In this document: piece by piece, positions 45,555 through 54,597 of the stretch
Numbering within the stretch: position 1 is the first letter of the stretch
How the letters are laid out: every line of letters starts with the position of its first letter
Assembly (NCBI RefSeq): GCF_003991905.1
Contig: NZ_RSCL01000008.1
Span: forward strand, 186,001-250,000
DNA length: 64,000 nt
Direction of reading: 5' to 3'
DNA from: Dulcicalothrix desertica PCC 7102
Lineage (GTDB): Bacteria > Cyanobacteriota > Cyanobacteriia > Cyanobacteriales > Nostocaceae
Position numbers and translations under genes: made by a program
The notes under the pieces: model-generated
The model's input: the letters and a program-made list of their open reading frames with translations, nothing else
Told to the model about the DNA's origin: nothing
Database searches by the model: none

Positions 45555-46247
45555 CTATAATTGCCAATATTTTCTCTTTTCCCAATATTCCTTAACTCGT
45601 TTCTCCCATATCAACCAGTATTGCTTTATCGCTTCGGTGTCAAACCAAAACACTTCAGCAGGACTATTGGGAATAGCCACAACCAAAAGCGCATGTTTTA
45701 CTTCAATATTATACTCGCGATAAGATTCGCTAACTGCACCTAAATATGCTGCTAACTGCAATGGATATTCGTATAGTCTTTCTACAGAACCTTTTGGTTT
45801 ATCAGCAGTTTTCCACTCGCAAATACAATTTATACCCTCATAGCTGGCAACGCAGTCAACTTGACCCGAATAATTTAAATTGTAGTTAAAAACCGAACCT
45901 TCAATTAATCTTACAGTATCAATTTTATCTAAAACAGGTTTAATACTTTCCCAGTATGGAAGACTTGCTTCAGGACAAACAGGGTCTTGGTTAAGTAAAT
46001 AACGTTCAATCTGTTTATGTGTTTGAGTACCACGACGACTAGCTTTTGTTGTAATCTTAGTCGCTTCTTCTACACCAATGCGTGTTTTCCAATTAGCTAA
46101 CCTATCACGGTCTTCTTGGGGTTTAGTAGCATTCAATATTGTTGTCACACTCGGAAAACTTTTTCCATCAGCATCAACGTAATATTGTTTACCATCTTGA
46201 CGTGAAACTTGAGCGTTTATACGGGGGAGCAATTGAATATTGAACAT
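45555..46247 (-). CDS. PD-(D/E)XK nuclease (MGME1/RecB-like)
   Basis: 230 aa. The pattern is that of single-domain RecB-like nucleases: FPSVTTILNATKP near the start, RRGTQTHKQIERYL (His motif), NYSGQVDCVASY (catalytic Asp), CICEWKTADKP (E-x-K) and LQLAAYLGAV (Gln). These cut single-stranded DNA. Free-standing and co-directional with the flippase (39 nt apart), perhaps co-transcribed by chance. Confidence 0.88.
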   Translation of the reverse strand: MFNIQLLPRINAQVSRQDGKQYYVDADGKSFPSVTTILNATKPQEDRDRLANWKTRIGVEEATKITTKASRRGTQTHKQIERYLLNQDPVCPEASLPYWESIKPVLDKIDTVRLIEGSVFNYNLNYSGQVDCVASYEGINCICEWKTADKPKGSVERLYEYPLQLAAYLGAVSESYREYNIEVKHALLVVAIPNSPAEVFWFDTEAIKQYWLIWEKRVKEYWEKRKYWQL

Positions 46248-46304
46248 AAAAAATACTACTTTTGCTAGAGGAAATATTTACAAAAATTAACTACGTTGAT
46301 TACC

Positions 46305-46349
46305 GTGCGTGTTTAATTACGAAGTTGAATATTGTGCGTGTTTAATTAC
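46305..46349. repeat. Direct repeat GTGCGTGTTTAATTAC, two copies 29 nt apart
   Basis: Identical 16-nt copies at 46305-46320 and 46334-46349 just upstream of the fasciclin start. The spacing is near three helical turns, so they could be protein-binding sites or a simple duplication. Confidence 0.5.
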
Positions 46350-46360
46350 AAACCGGTGTA

Positions 46361-47179
46361 ATGATGTTTAACAAATTTATAAATTCCGCCAAGATTGCTG
46401 CTACTATCATAGGTATTAGCGCGTTAGCAATACCAGTTACTGCACAAACAAGTCCAAACCCTTCGGCGCCAACAAACACCCAAGAATCTCCTGGTACCAC
46501 TACAGATACTCCCAGCAACACGACTGAACCATCAACAAATCAATCCACACCAGCCAAAACTCCAACAAATGCGGCAAATGAAAATTTACTGCAAGTAGCT
46601 CAATCGAGTGGTACATTTACAACTCTTGCCCAAGCTGTTGAAGCAGCAGGTTTGTCTAACACCCTCTCTGACGGTAATTTTACAATCTTCGCGCCTACCG
46701 ACCAAGCTTTTAGTTCTTCCTTACCTCAAGGCGCCTTACAGCTTTTACTCGAACCTGAAAATAAAGACTTGTTACGGCAAGTGCTTTCATATCACGTTGT
46801 AGCTGGTAGAGTTCCTGCCAACAAATTAAGAAGTGGTCCGGTCAAAACTCTTGGTGGTGGAGTAGCAGTTCGCAAAACTGGTCAGAGGGTCATTGTAAAC
46901 GATGCTAGCGTTACCCAAGCTGACATCAAAGCGAGCAATGGTGTGATTCACGCAGTCAACCGCGTGCTTCTACCATCAAGCTTACGCAAAACCATCGCAA
47001 CAAAACTTCAACAAGAATCAAGCCCCACAACTCAACCGGAGCAGGTGCCAGCACCAAACACAGTACCTGAAACAAACCAGGCGCCCATCCCAGGTCAAAC
47101 ACCCGAATCAAATCCGGCGCCCATACCAGGTCAAACACCCGAATCAAATCCGGCGCCTATACCAGGTCAAACACCTTAA
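46361..47179 (+). CDS. Secreted fasciclin-domain protein with Pro-rich repeat tail
   Basis: 272 aa. Signal peptide FINSAKIAATIIGISALAIP with cleavage after VTAQ; a Thr/Pro/Ser linker to ~70; one FAS1 domain (~75-205) with NLLQVAQSSGTFTTLAQAVE, DGNFTIFAPTDQAFSSSLPQ (H1 motif) and SNGVIHAVNRVLLP (H2 motif); a tail of three 12-residue repeats (APIPGQTPESNP) encoded by nearly identical 36-nt units. FAS1 domains mediate adhesion at the surface. ATG 46361 or 46364. A perfect terminator follows. Confidence 0.92.
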   Translation: MMFNKFINSAKIAATIIGISALAIPVTAQTSPNPSAPTNTQESPGTTTDTPSNTTEPSTNQSTPAKTPTNAANENLLQVAQSSGTFTTLAQAVEAAGLSNTLSDGNFTIFAPTDQAFSSSLPQGALQLLLEPENKDLLRQVLSYHVVAGRVPANKLRSGPVKTLGGGVAVRKTGQRVIVNDASVTQADIKASNGVIHAVNRVLLPSSLRKTIATKLQQESSPTTQPEQVPAPNTVPETNQAPIPGQTPESNPAPIPGQTPESNPAPIPGQTP

Positions 47180-47231
47180 TTATGTAGAGCGACGTTAACT
47201 CACATCACTCTAATAACAACAGAAATTCTTC

Positions 47232-47265
47232 GCCTACTTTACGAAAACGTAAAGTAGGCTATTTT
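47232..47265 (+). terminator. 12-bp hairpin GCCTACTTTACG-AAAA-CGTAAAGTAGGC plus T-run
   Basis: A perfect stem with a GAAAAC-like tetraloop followed by TATTTTG; a textbook Rho-independent terminator after the fasciclin gene. Confidence 0.85.
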
Positions 47266-47394
47266 GCTTGTACCAACTTACTCGACTAACAGCCAGGGAC
47301 TTTATAAACCAACTTATGTTAATTTAACCTTATATCATATCGAGCAATCATACCTATGAGGTATTGACAGCTTATTATTTTACATCCAAATAAA

Positions 47395-48909
47395 ATGAAA
47401 ACCTATATAGAAGATTTTACTGGGCGTAATTGGCTCTTTGAACTTATAGACAACTGGTTAACAAATACAAGTGAGCGTTTTTTTATCCTGACTGGGGAAT
47501 CAGGGGTAGGTATAAGTAGTATTTCTACTCAATTGATTCAGCGCAGCTACATAACCGCGTATCATTTTTGTCAAGCTGGGGATGTAGAAACTACAAAATC
47601 AAGCAACATCTTAAGGTCATTGGCTATACAGTTAGGAAATTTACCAAACTATGGTCAAGCTTTAGCAACTACAGTTAAACCACTTGACTTACTATCAGCA
47701 GTCAATAGTATTGACTCGTCGATGACAGAAAGTCAAATTACTCAACTTTACATTGATAATCTGGCGCCAAACGACCCAGAAAATGAACTCGAAATACTTA
47801 TTCGCCGACCTTTAACAATATTACAGCCACAGCCGACTAATATAGTTATCCTTATAGACTCCTTGTATGAAGCTGCAATTACAGGAGATGAAAATATAAT
47901 TAGACTATTCGCGCAATTATCGAACTTAGATTTACCATCTTTTGTGCGCTTTATCTTGACATCTCGTCCACGAGACCCGCTTTTACGAGAATTCTCAACA
48001 GTTACACCGTATTATATAGAGAATACATCGCAGAAGAATCAGGCAGATATATGGCAGTATGTTGAGGAGCGATTAAAACAACCAGATTTTCAAAATATAC
48101 TCGATAAGGCGCCTGTCACAAGTGGAACATTAAGTAGTCAAATTGTCAACTGGGCAAAAGGTAATTTCTTATATACTAAGTTATTAATAGACAATATTGT
48201 TACACAGGAATTCATAGATAACACAGAAGCTTTACCAAAATGTATAGATGATATTTACCATAGCTTCCTCAATAACATTAATATAGATGAGCGGCAGAAT
48301 TATCAGTATATATTGGGAGTACTATCCGCAGCACAACAACCTTTAACACAAGAACAGTTAATAAATTTTACAAGGATTGAGAGTATATTTTATTACTTAG
48401 ACAAATTAAACAAGTTTTTATATATAGAAAACGAAACTTATTGCATCTTTCACCAATCGCTACGAGATTATTTGCTAGATAAAAAACGTAGTGGAGAATT
48501 TTGGTGTGATGCTAGCTTCTACCATAACTTGATTATTCAGCACTATCAGCAAGATACTACTTGGGAAGAAGTAGACTTTCAAAAATTTGATAATTATGGA
48601 CTACTTTATTTAGTAAGACACCTTGATGCAGCACGTCGTGTAGAGGAAGTTAACACTTTGCTAACTAGCTCATCAAAATGGATGGAAGCTAAATTTAATG
48701 CATTTTCTAATAATGCGTCTTATATCGATGACCTTGAACTTGCAATTAACAAATTTCCCAAATTACTACAACCGGATCAACTGCGAATGTTAATGAAGCG
48801 CTATGTAGCACTGCGAAACATACAAGCAGGAACCGGAAAAAAACGGGAAAACCATGTTGGGGGACAAAGATGTATGTTTTTTATTGAAGAAGAGGCGCCG
48901 AAATTGTAA
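47395..48909 (+). CDS. STAND/NACHT-like protein with altered Walker A, lacking WD40 repeats
   Basis: 504 aa. It opens like WD40-fused STAND ATPases of cyanobacteria (YIEDFTGRNWLFELIDNWL). The P-loop reads LTGESGVGISS (residues 32-42), with Ile40 where Lys is required. Walker B-like IVILIDSLYEA and the following FILTSRPRD are kept. Residues 270-380 look like the winged-helix region (LGVLSAAQQPLTQEQLINF, IFHQSLRDYLL). After ~430 one expects WD40 or TPR repeats, but the protein ends at 504. It is likely a C-terminally trimmed, ATPase-dead relative. An AAACCGGGTTTCT inverted repeat follows 7 nt after the stop. Confidence 0.7.
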   Translation: MKTYIEDFTGRNWLFELIDNWLTNTSERFFILTGESGVGISSISTQLIQRSYITAYHFCQAGDVETTKSSNILRSLAIQLGNLPNYGQALATTVKPLDLLSAVNSIDSSMTESQITQLYIDNLAPNDPENELEILIRRPLTILQPQPTNIVILIDSLYEAAITGDENIIRLFAQLSNLDLPSFVRFILTSRPRDPLLREFSTVTPYYIENTSQKNQADIWQYVEERLKQPDFQNILDKAPVTSGTLSSQIVNWAKGNFLYTKLLIDNIVTQEFIDNTEALPKCIDDIYHSFLNNINIDERQNYQYILGVLSAAQQPLTQEQLINFTRIESIFYYLDKLNKFLYIENETYCIFHQSLRDYLLDKKRSGEFWCDASFYHNLIIQHYQQDTTWEEVDFQKFDNYGLLYLVRHLDAARRVEEVNTLLTSSSKWMEAKFNAFSNNASYIDDLELAINKFPKLLQPDQLRMLMKRYVALRNIQAGTGKKRENHVGGQRCMFFIEEEAPKL

Positions 48910-48915
48910 TAACCT

Positions 48916-48986
48916 AAAGAAACCGGGTTTCTATTGTAAAGTCATTGTTTTTATTACAAACTTTAACAAAGAAACCCGGTTTCTAT
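48916..48986. repeat. Inverted repeat, AGAAACCCGGTTTCT family (copy 3)
   Basis: Arms AAGAAACCGGGTTTCTA and AAAGAAACCCGGTTTCTA flank ~35 nt between convergent genes; it overlaps the last codons region of the DUF1802 gene (stop at 48983). Confidence 0.8.
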
Positions 48987-49585
48987 GATTTTATGCATAA
49001 GTCCTGACCAATAATGCTGCTAATATCATTTACAGTTAGGTGATAAGTAGATTCAGATAATACAGGTATTGCATTTTTAATACTAATTGACCGCTCTAAA
49101 TCAATCCAAGATTTACAACCACCATATGAATCACGGTAAGGAACTTCTTCTGTTTGTGCTAACTTATACGCACGTAACAGCAGCACAAATAAAGGTTGAC
49201 GAGGTTTCCACTTAAGACGGTCAATTAAAAAATTTTCGTTCCAAATATGAAAAGGTAACAATTGGTTAACAATATGGGCATCACTAACTGGGAACACATG
49301 AGTAATTTGAGCAAAGCTACCAATCCTTACCGTTTCTGGATGCCAACCAGATGTTACAGGAACAACACGGTCAGCATACTCTGTTTTAAGTAAGAAAGGT
49401 TGTTGGTGTTCATAAGTTGGGTACAGTAGAACTTGTTCTTGGGCAACTCGAAAACGTCCACCTTGTTCGTTAATACCACCCTTGCGAAGTAGCATCACAG
49501 TATCACCAGCTTCCAAAGCTTGAATAGCTACAGCCCATTCCTTTAAAGCATGAATATTTGTAGTTAATTCCATAAGCACCATCAT
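48983..49585 (-). CDS. DUF1802 family protein
   Basis: 200 aa from ATG 49585 (starts at 49582 and 49573 also possible). The family pattern is clear: HALKEWAVAIQALEAGDTVM, LLRKGGINEQGGRF, QVLLYPTYEHQQPFLLK and WHPETVRIGSFAQITHVF. Function unknown; it occurs mainly in cyanobacteria and some firmicutes. It is divergent from the aldo/keto reductase gene with under 90 nt between them, suggesting shared regulation. Confidence 0.88.
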   Translation of the reverse strand: MMVLMELTTNIHALKEWAVAIQALEAGDTVMLLRKGGINEQGGRFRVAQEQVLLYPTYEHQQPFLLKTEYADRVVPVTSGWHPETVRIGSFAQITHVFPVSDAHIVNQLLPFHIWNENFLIDRLKWKPRQPLFVLLLRAYKLAQTEEVPYRDSYGGCKSWIDLERSISIKNAIPVLSESTYHLTVNDISSIIGQDLCIKS

Positions 49586-49669
49586 AAATTTTCATTTTAA
49601 TTGAATCTACAGCTAGATAAATTAAGTAACTATCTAAGGCAGTATTCAAAGAGATACAAAGGAGGAAAA

Positions 49670-50632
49670 ATGGAAAAGCGACGTTTGGGAACATCTGATG
49701 TGAATATAACACCTATTATCATGGGAACTTGGCAAGCAGGTAAAAAACAATGGGTAGGAATAGAAGATGCAGACTCAATAAAAGCAATACGTGCGGCAGT
49801 TGATGCAGGCATTACAACCATCGACACAGCAGAAGTTTATGGACAAGGACACTCCGAACGAATAGTTGCCGAAGCATTATCTAATATACGTGACCAAGTA
49901 GAATATGCCACCAAAGTATTCGCCAACCATCTTAAGTACAATCAAGTTATAGAAGCTTGCGATAATTCACTTAAAAACCTCAAAACTGATTATATAGACT
50001 TGTACCAAATTCACTGGCCTTCCGGCGCCTTCAAAACCGAAATAGTGCCAATAGAAGAAACAATGCGAGCGTTGAACGAATTAAAGACACAGGGGAAAAT
50101 ACGGGCAATAGGTGTTTCTAACTTTTCGCTAGCACAGCTAGAAGAAGCAAGTCAGTACGGGCGTATTGATAGTTTACAACCTCCATACTCATTATTTTGG
50201 CGTTATGTGGAAAAAGATGCGGCGCCTTATTGTGTTGAAAATCAAATATCTATCATTGCCTACTCACCCCTAGCACAAGGATTATTAACAGGAAAATTTG
50301 AAAAAGGACACAAATTTGAACAAGGTGATAACCGCGCCGATAATAAACTATTTCAAGGTGAAAACTTTGAACGCGCGTTGCAAGCATTAGAAAAGCTGCG
50401 TCAAGAAGCAGAAAGTTATAATTGTACACTTGCTCAACTTGCTATAGTTTGGTTAATAGCTCAACCTCAAAGTAATGCAATAGTAGGCGCCAGAAATGCT
50501 GAACAAGCTGTAGCGAATGCCAAAGCTGGAAATGTAAAACTATCAAAACAAGATTTACAACAAATTGATGCTATTGGGCGCCTAGTTACCGACCATCTTG
50601 ATGATAGTCCTGGAATGTGGACTTGGGCATAG
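49670..50632 (+). CDS. Aldo/keto reductase
   Basis: 320 aa from ATG 49670 with a perfect GGAGG 4 nt upstream; the frame extends to 49601 without similarity. TIM-barrel AKR motifs: IIMGTWQAGKKQW, TIDTAEVYGQGHSERIVAEA (catalytic Asp and Tyr), YATKVFANH (Lys), DYIDLYQIHWPSG (His), RAIGVSNFSLAQLEEA, IIAYSPLAQGLLTGKF and NAIVGARNAEQAVANA. NADPH-dependent reduction of aldehydes or ketones in the cytosol; substrate unknown. GGGCAAGG and CAGGCATCCTGCCTG palindromes follow. Confidence 0.95.
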   Translation: MEKRRLGTSDVNITPIIMGTWQAGKKQWVGIEDADSIKAIRAAVDAGITTIDTAEVYGQGHSERIVAEALSNIRDQVEYATKVFANHLKYNQVIEACDNSLKNLKTDYIDLYQIHWPSGAFKTEIVPIEETMRALNELKTQGKIRAIGVSNFSLAQLEEASQYGRIDSLQPPYSLFWRYVEKDAAPYCVENQISIIAYSPLAQGLLTGKFEKGHKFEQGDNRADNKLFQGENFERALQALEKLRQEAESYNCTLAQLAIVWLIAQPQSNAIVGARNAEQAVANAKAGNVKLSKQDLQQIDAIGRLVTDHLDDSPGMWTWA

Positions 50633-50637
50633 AGAAA

Positions 50638-50702
50638 GGACGGGCAAGGATGCCCATCCCACAAGAAAAACTCTTGTGGAACAGGCATCCTGCCTGTTCA
50701 AG
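50638..50702. repeat. Two adjacent palindromes between convergent genes
   Basis: GACGGGCAAGGATGCCCATC and GAACAGGCATCCTGCCTGTTC flank CCACAAGAAAAACTCTTGTGG, so three nested hairpins can form. A likely bidirectional terminator. Confidence 0.65.
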
Positions 50703-50719
50703 TATGCTTTACAAATACT

Positions 50720-53173
50720 TCAATCTCTCCTACAAGATACAGATTGAAATCTAGGTGTATTAGTTTTTGTAAAAGGCGTGTTAGCAACTAAGTACAAATC
50801 TCCTTTAGAAGACCGCACCCAACCAATAGCTTCCACAATTTTCATAGGGTCGCGCGAAGAATCTATGTTTATTTTGCCCGGTGCATAATGAAGAAAATCT
50901 TGCCGACTTTCACTATCACCTCTCTCAACTGACACCCAATCAGGTTCTAAGATAGTACTACTTCTAATTGGTTCTAACGGATTAATAGGGAGTCCACCAC
51001 GTCCAGTGATGACGAACTGGCTTTGATTTATTAATACATCGGTTCTACAGCTTTGGCTAAGTTTCTGCTCAACTAGCTTAGTGGATAAATTAATAGGTGT
51101 GCGGTTAATACTATCATCTAAAGTATTAATATTTACAATACCATTCAATGTTGGATTTTCCTGGGAAATAGCTGTGATATCGCTTGTTGGTAGCGAATCT
51201 GGGTCAAGTACACTTGGGTTTGTACCATTGTTAATTTTTAATTTTCTCACTAAGTCTTCTCGACTTCTTGGCGCCGTACCAAAAAGACTAATTGCATTGA
51301 TTTGAACTTTGCCACCACTACCGCTAAACGCATTCGCTGTAATATCATTGTTTTCTTGAGGTGGCGCCACAATAAAGCCAGTAGGGACATCAATAGTAAT
51401 ATTGCCACCATCTCCAGGAGTCTCTAACTTACCTGCCGATGCTGGTATTTGACTACCTCTACGCATTAGTAATAAGTCATGTATTTGTAAATTTATATTA
51501 CCGCCCCTACCAGAGACAGATTCAGATATGAGTTTGCCTTGGTTATCTAAAATTATCGAACTAGCTTGGACTTTAAGGGCGCCAGATGAACCGATATTGT
51601 TTACATCAGTTGAAGAGTAAATAGAATTATTCGTAACCTCACTGCTAACATTCACGGAGGCTCTATCGCGCACAATTAATCGCTGTGTATTAAGCTCCAA
51701 GTTTCCAGCATTTCCAGTTCCTTGAGTCGAAGTAAATAAACCACTAACTGTAGAATTATTTTTACCATAAAATCCACCAGCCAGTTCTATAGAATCTCTA
51801 GCATTTACAGTTAAATTTCCCCCTTGTCCACTAGCTGGTATATATTGGTTAGAAGTCGCTAGATACAGTCCTGGTGAAGAAGTTGATACCCTTGCCCCAT
51901 CGTGAATACTTAGCAAAAAGGTATTAATTATTACCTCTCCAGCATTCCCAGTAGTGTAAGCTGAACTTAAAATAGCACTGGGTATAAATAAATCACGATC
52001 TATACTTATATATTTAAAAGAATAACCACGCCAGAGTTCCACAGAATAGTCAGCGTTTATTGTTAATCGCCCTCCCGACCCCAAACCATTACTATAAGTT
52101 TCTACTTGCGCTCCATCTTTAATAACAAGTTTTTTAGTTGTAATCGTTAAGGAAGGGGCGTTTCCCATGCTCTCTGTTCCAACTTGCAAGGACTTACCAC
52201 CGTTACTAATAAGTTCTACAAGCTCTGTTGCAGTCACGCTTAAATTTCCTCCTTCATCAGAGCCTAACGTTGTAGTAAAAATACTTGAATCACCATTAAT
52301 TAGTATGTTCCTTCCTGTAAGCTGAATACTACCGCCACCAGAACCACTGGCATCTAAAAACGATGGGATTTTAGTTCGCTCGCTTATTTGGATGTCTTGG
52401 AAATTTTGAATACCTTCGTGTCCGGCATACCAACCCTTTCTGGAGAAGTGCAAACTTACATTACTATCACTACCTACACTTAATAACTCAATTCTTCCCC
52501 CTGGTGCTGTTAAATTACCACCACTTAGTATTATATCACCGCCAACAAGTGCTAAGGTTTTGCCTGGTTCAACTTGTAGACCAACTGCATAACCTAAGCT
52601 GTTCGTTTTGCTATCTGGACTTGCTTGAGATGTTAAATAGATAGGATTCGCGATTGTTCCAAATTGTAAACCTTCTGGAACACTTACTTTTAGTACTTGT
52701 TGGAATTTAGTATCTGTAGCGCTAAACTTACTACCATCGGCAAAGTTGAGACTTGACGCTGTACTTGCTATAAATGACCCGCCAATATTTAATTCGGCGT
52801 TATTACCAAAAACAATACCATTCGGATTAATAAAAAACAAATTAGCAGCGCCGTTTGCTTTAATTAGTCCATCAATATTAGAAATTTTAGAACCCGTTAC
52901 TCGACTAATAATATTTTGAATATCTAGCTGATTGTTAAAATAAACTCTATTTTTGATAGGGATAGAAAATTCTTCAAAACTATGAAATAAATTACTTTCA
53001 ACTTGAGTTCCTCCATTGATAATTTTACTATTATTAATACTCTCTACACGCGAATTATTAGGTAGAGTAGTATCCGGAATGACTTGAGCAACAGCAAAGT
53101 TTTCTCTTAAAGCTATTACCCCACAACAAATTATACCTAAAAATCTCAAGCCGCTACTGAAAATGTTGTTCAT
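50720..53173 (-). CDS. Two-partner-secretion filamentous haemagglutinin-like protein
   Basis: 817 aa from ATG 53173 (upstream ATG at 53203 possible). Signal peptide GLRFLGIICCGVIALRENFA; a TPS domain with FHSFEEFSIPIKNRVYFNN, ISNIDGLIKANGAANLFFIN and NPNGIVFGNNAELNIGGSF, the markers for export by a TpsB Omp85-type transporter. Then beta-helix repeats (GSGGGSIQLTGRNILIN, GTGNAGNLELNTQRLIVRD and others) to ~640, and a C-terminal region ending CRRD. A cell-surface or released protein; no tpsB gene in this window. Confidence 0.9.
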   Translation of the reverse strand: MNNIFSSGLRFLGIICCGVIALRENFAVAQVIPDTTLPNNSRVESINNSKIINGGTQVESNLFHSFEEFSIPIKNRVYFNNQLDIQNIISRVTGSKISNIDGLIKANGAANLFFINPNGIVFGNNAELNIGGSFIASTASSLNFADGSKFSATDTKFQQVLKVSVPEGLQFGTIANPIYLTSQASPDSKTNSLGYAVGLQVEPGKTLALVGGDIILSGGNLTAPGGRIELLSVGSDSNVSLHFSRKGWYAGHEGIQNFQDIQISERTKIPSFLDASGSGGGSIQLTGRNILINGDSSIFTTTLGSDEGGNLSVTATELVELISNGGKSLQVGTESMGNAPSLTITTKKLVIKDGAQVETYSNGLGSGGRLTINADYSVELWRGYSFKYISIDRDLFIPSAILSSAYTTGNAGEVIINTFLLSIHDGARVSTSSPGLYLATSNQYIPASGQGGNLTVNARDSIELAGGFYGKNNSTVSGLFTSTQGTGNAGNLELNTQRLIVRDRASVNVSSEVTNNSIYSSTDVNNIGSSGALKVQASSIILDNQGKLISESVSGRGGNINLQIHDLLLMRRGSQIPASAGKLETPGDGGNITIDVPTGFIVAPPQENNDITANAFSGSGGKVQINAISLFGTAPRSREDLVRKLKINNGTNPSVLDPDSLPTSDITAISQENPTLNGIVNINTLDDSINRTPINLSTKLVEQKLSQSCRTDVLINQSQFVITGRGGLPINPLEPIRSSTILEPDWVSVERGDSESRQDFLHYAPGKINIDSSRDPMKIVEAIGWVRSSKGDLYLVANTPFTKTNTPRFQSVSCRRD

Positions 53174-53390
53174 AATTATACATGCCTGACTAACAATCAT
53201 CAATCTACATACGGATGCCTACCCTTTACGTTAACTTGATGATAGTTAATTATATTGCTACATTTTAGAACGATATGGCACGTAAAACTTCTACATTATA
53301 AACATGTAGGATAAGCAATAGCCCATCCTACATACTTAAAAATTATTTAAACTTTGATTAAAATTTCCTATATAGTGTATAGTGTACTAG

Positions 53391-53648
53391 TTAAAAGCAT
53401 ACTAAGCATCCTTGAGGACTGCCAGTTGTTGGGCAAGGTTTGATTGTTATGCATTGGTTGCTTTTGGAATTAATCTCAGGTTTTATACTTTCTTGTAAAA
53501 CTTCTTGTATCTGTTCACTATGAAGTTCAGACGATTTTGCTTCCATTAATTCCCTTCCTTCAAGTTCTTGCTCATTATTACCTTCACTAATTTGAGGTAT
53601 AGTTAAATAGTTTTCGGATTGTAACTGTTGTAATTTTTCGGATTTCAT
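53391..53648 (-). CDS. Small Cys-tailed peptide, possible RiPP precursor
   Basis: 85 aa with AGGGA 7 nt before the ATG. The first ~64 residues are hydrophilic and acidic (LQQLQSENYLTIPQISEGNN; SSELHSEQIQEVLQESIKPE), a leader-like composition. All four cysteines plus most Thr/Ser of the end are packed in the last 20 residues, CITIKPCPTTGSPQGCLVCF. This is the shape of a lanthipeptide or other thioether-type precursor. No modification enzyme, protease or transporter lies within the window, so the maturation system would act in trans. No family is recognised with certainty. Confidence 0.55.
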   Translation of the reverse strand: MKSEKLQQLQSENYLTIPQISEGNNEQELEGRELMEAKSSELHSEQIQEVLQESIKPEINSKSNQCITIKPCPTTGSPQGCLVCF

Positions 53649-53971
53649 GATATTTCCCTAATAAACGTAAATTTATTTTACAAGAAGATGTTTTTACCTC
53701 TTCTATACATTTAATTAGGTATCGAGTAAATTAACTTATGCAGTGAGATAACCCTAGGAAATATCGTATAACATCCTCACGATATGAGTTTACAGCTATA
53801 GTATAAATATTATTTACTCAATGATGGCTATTTCAGGTATGGTAGTGCAAATGCTTGAGCCAGTCTTCAAAAAACTTCATGTTTGAGTTTCCAACTTTAT
53901 TATTCAGTTTCCAACTTTATTATCCAGTATCCAACTTTATTATATTTATACAGCACGATGACTTAGTACAT
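53649..53971. other. AT-rich spacer with a 20-nt triple tandem repeat
   Basis: 53885-53944 holds three units of AGTTTCCAACTTTATTAT type, one after another (variants GAGTTTCC, CAGTTTCC, CAGTATCC). Nothing coding is seen; the promoter of the RiPP-like gene lies in the left part. Confidence 0.5.
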
Positions 53972-54224
53972 TTAAATTATCTTGCCGAATGGTTGTCCCC
54001 ACTTAGCCCAATTCTCCTTATTAAACGGCGCCTTCCATTTGAGTATCAAATACTGCTCTAAATCCTGGCGCCATTCCCGTCTTTGAGGAGTCTCCCACCA
54101 AAACGCAATATTGACAGCAGTTTTCAACTTGTACTTATAATATAAGAAGCTATATATTCTTTACAATAGTGAACCCCTTTCCAACGCTTGTTACTGCGGC
54201 AAGTTCTCCAATATAGAGGATTAG

Positions 54225-54396
54225 CCTAGGGTGTTGACTTTGAGGGTTTTTGGGCAATTTTTACTCACGCATAATGCGTGTTTCATAACAAAGCGCTCTA
54301 AAAGCTTATAAAATAAGGATTTCAGAGCTTTTATTTTAGACACAAAAACTGTATGAACTTTTAGGCGCCCGTTTTCCACAAAGTAAACACCCTAGG
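54225..54396. mobile_element. 172-bp MITE-like element with CCTAGGGTGTT ends and 5-bp target duplication
   Basis: Left end CCTAGGGTGTTGACTTTG and right end CAAAGTAAACACCCTAGG are inverted with one mismatch in 18. ATTAG flanks both sides (54220-54224 and 54397-54401). No ORF inside, so transposition would need a transposase in trans. Confidence 0.8.
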
Positions 54397-54463
54397 ATTA
54401 GCCCCCGCGCCGAATCAATTACAAAATACAAACAAGCTTCTCCTGGATAATCTACAGGCATCC

Positions 54464-54597
54464 CAATACTGCTCGGTTAAGGATTTTTTTCGTGATTTCG
54501 GAGATGTAGAGACGCGAAATTTACCTGCGGTACACTCCGTGAACGCGTCTCTACAAGGTTTTGGGGTTTATTGAATTTTCTTAACCGAGCAGTATTG
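54464..54597. mobile_element. 134-bp MITE with perfect 18-bp inverted ends and 10-bp target duplication
   Basis: Ends CAATACTGCTCGGTTAAG and CTTAACCGAGCAGTATTG are perfect inverted repeats. The flanks ACAGGCATCC (54454-54463) and ACAGGCATCC (54598-54607) are a 10-bp direct repeat. The inside contains a TGTAGAGACG palindrome (54505-54555). No coding capacity. The long duplication is in the range made by IS4-type transposases. Confidence 0.9.

Noticed and set aside
53885-53944. Three 20-nt repeats as a mini-CRISPR
   Set aside because: Units are directly adjacent with no spacers and no cas gene is near.
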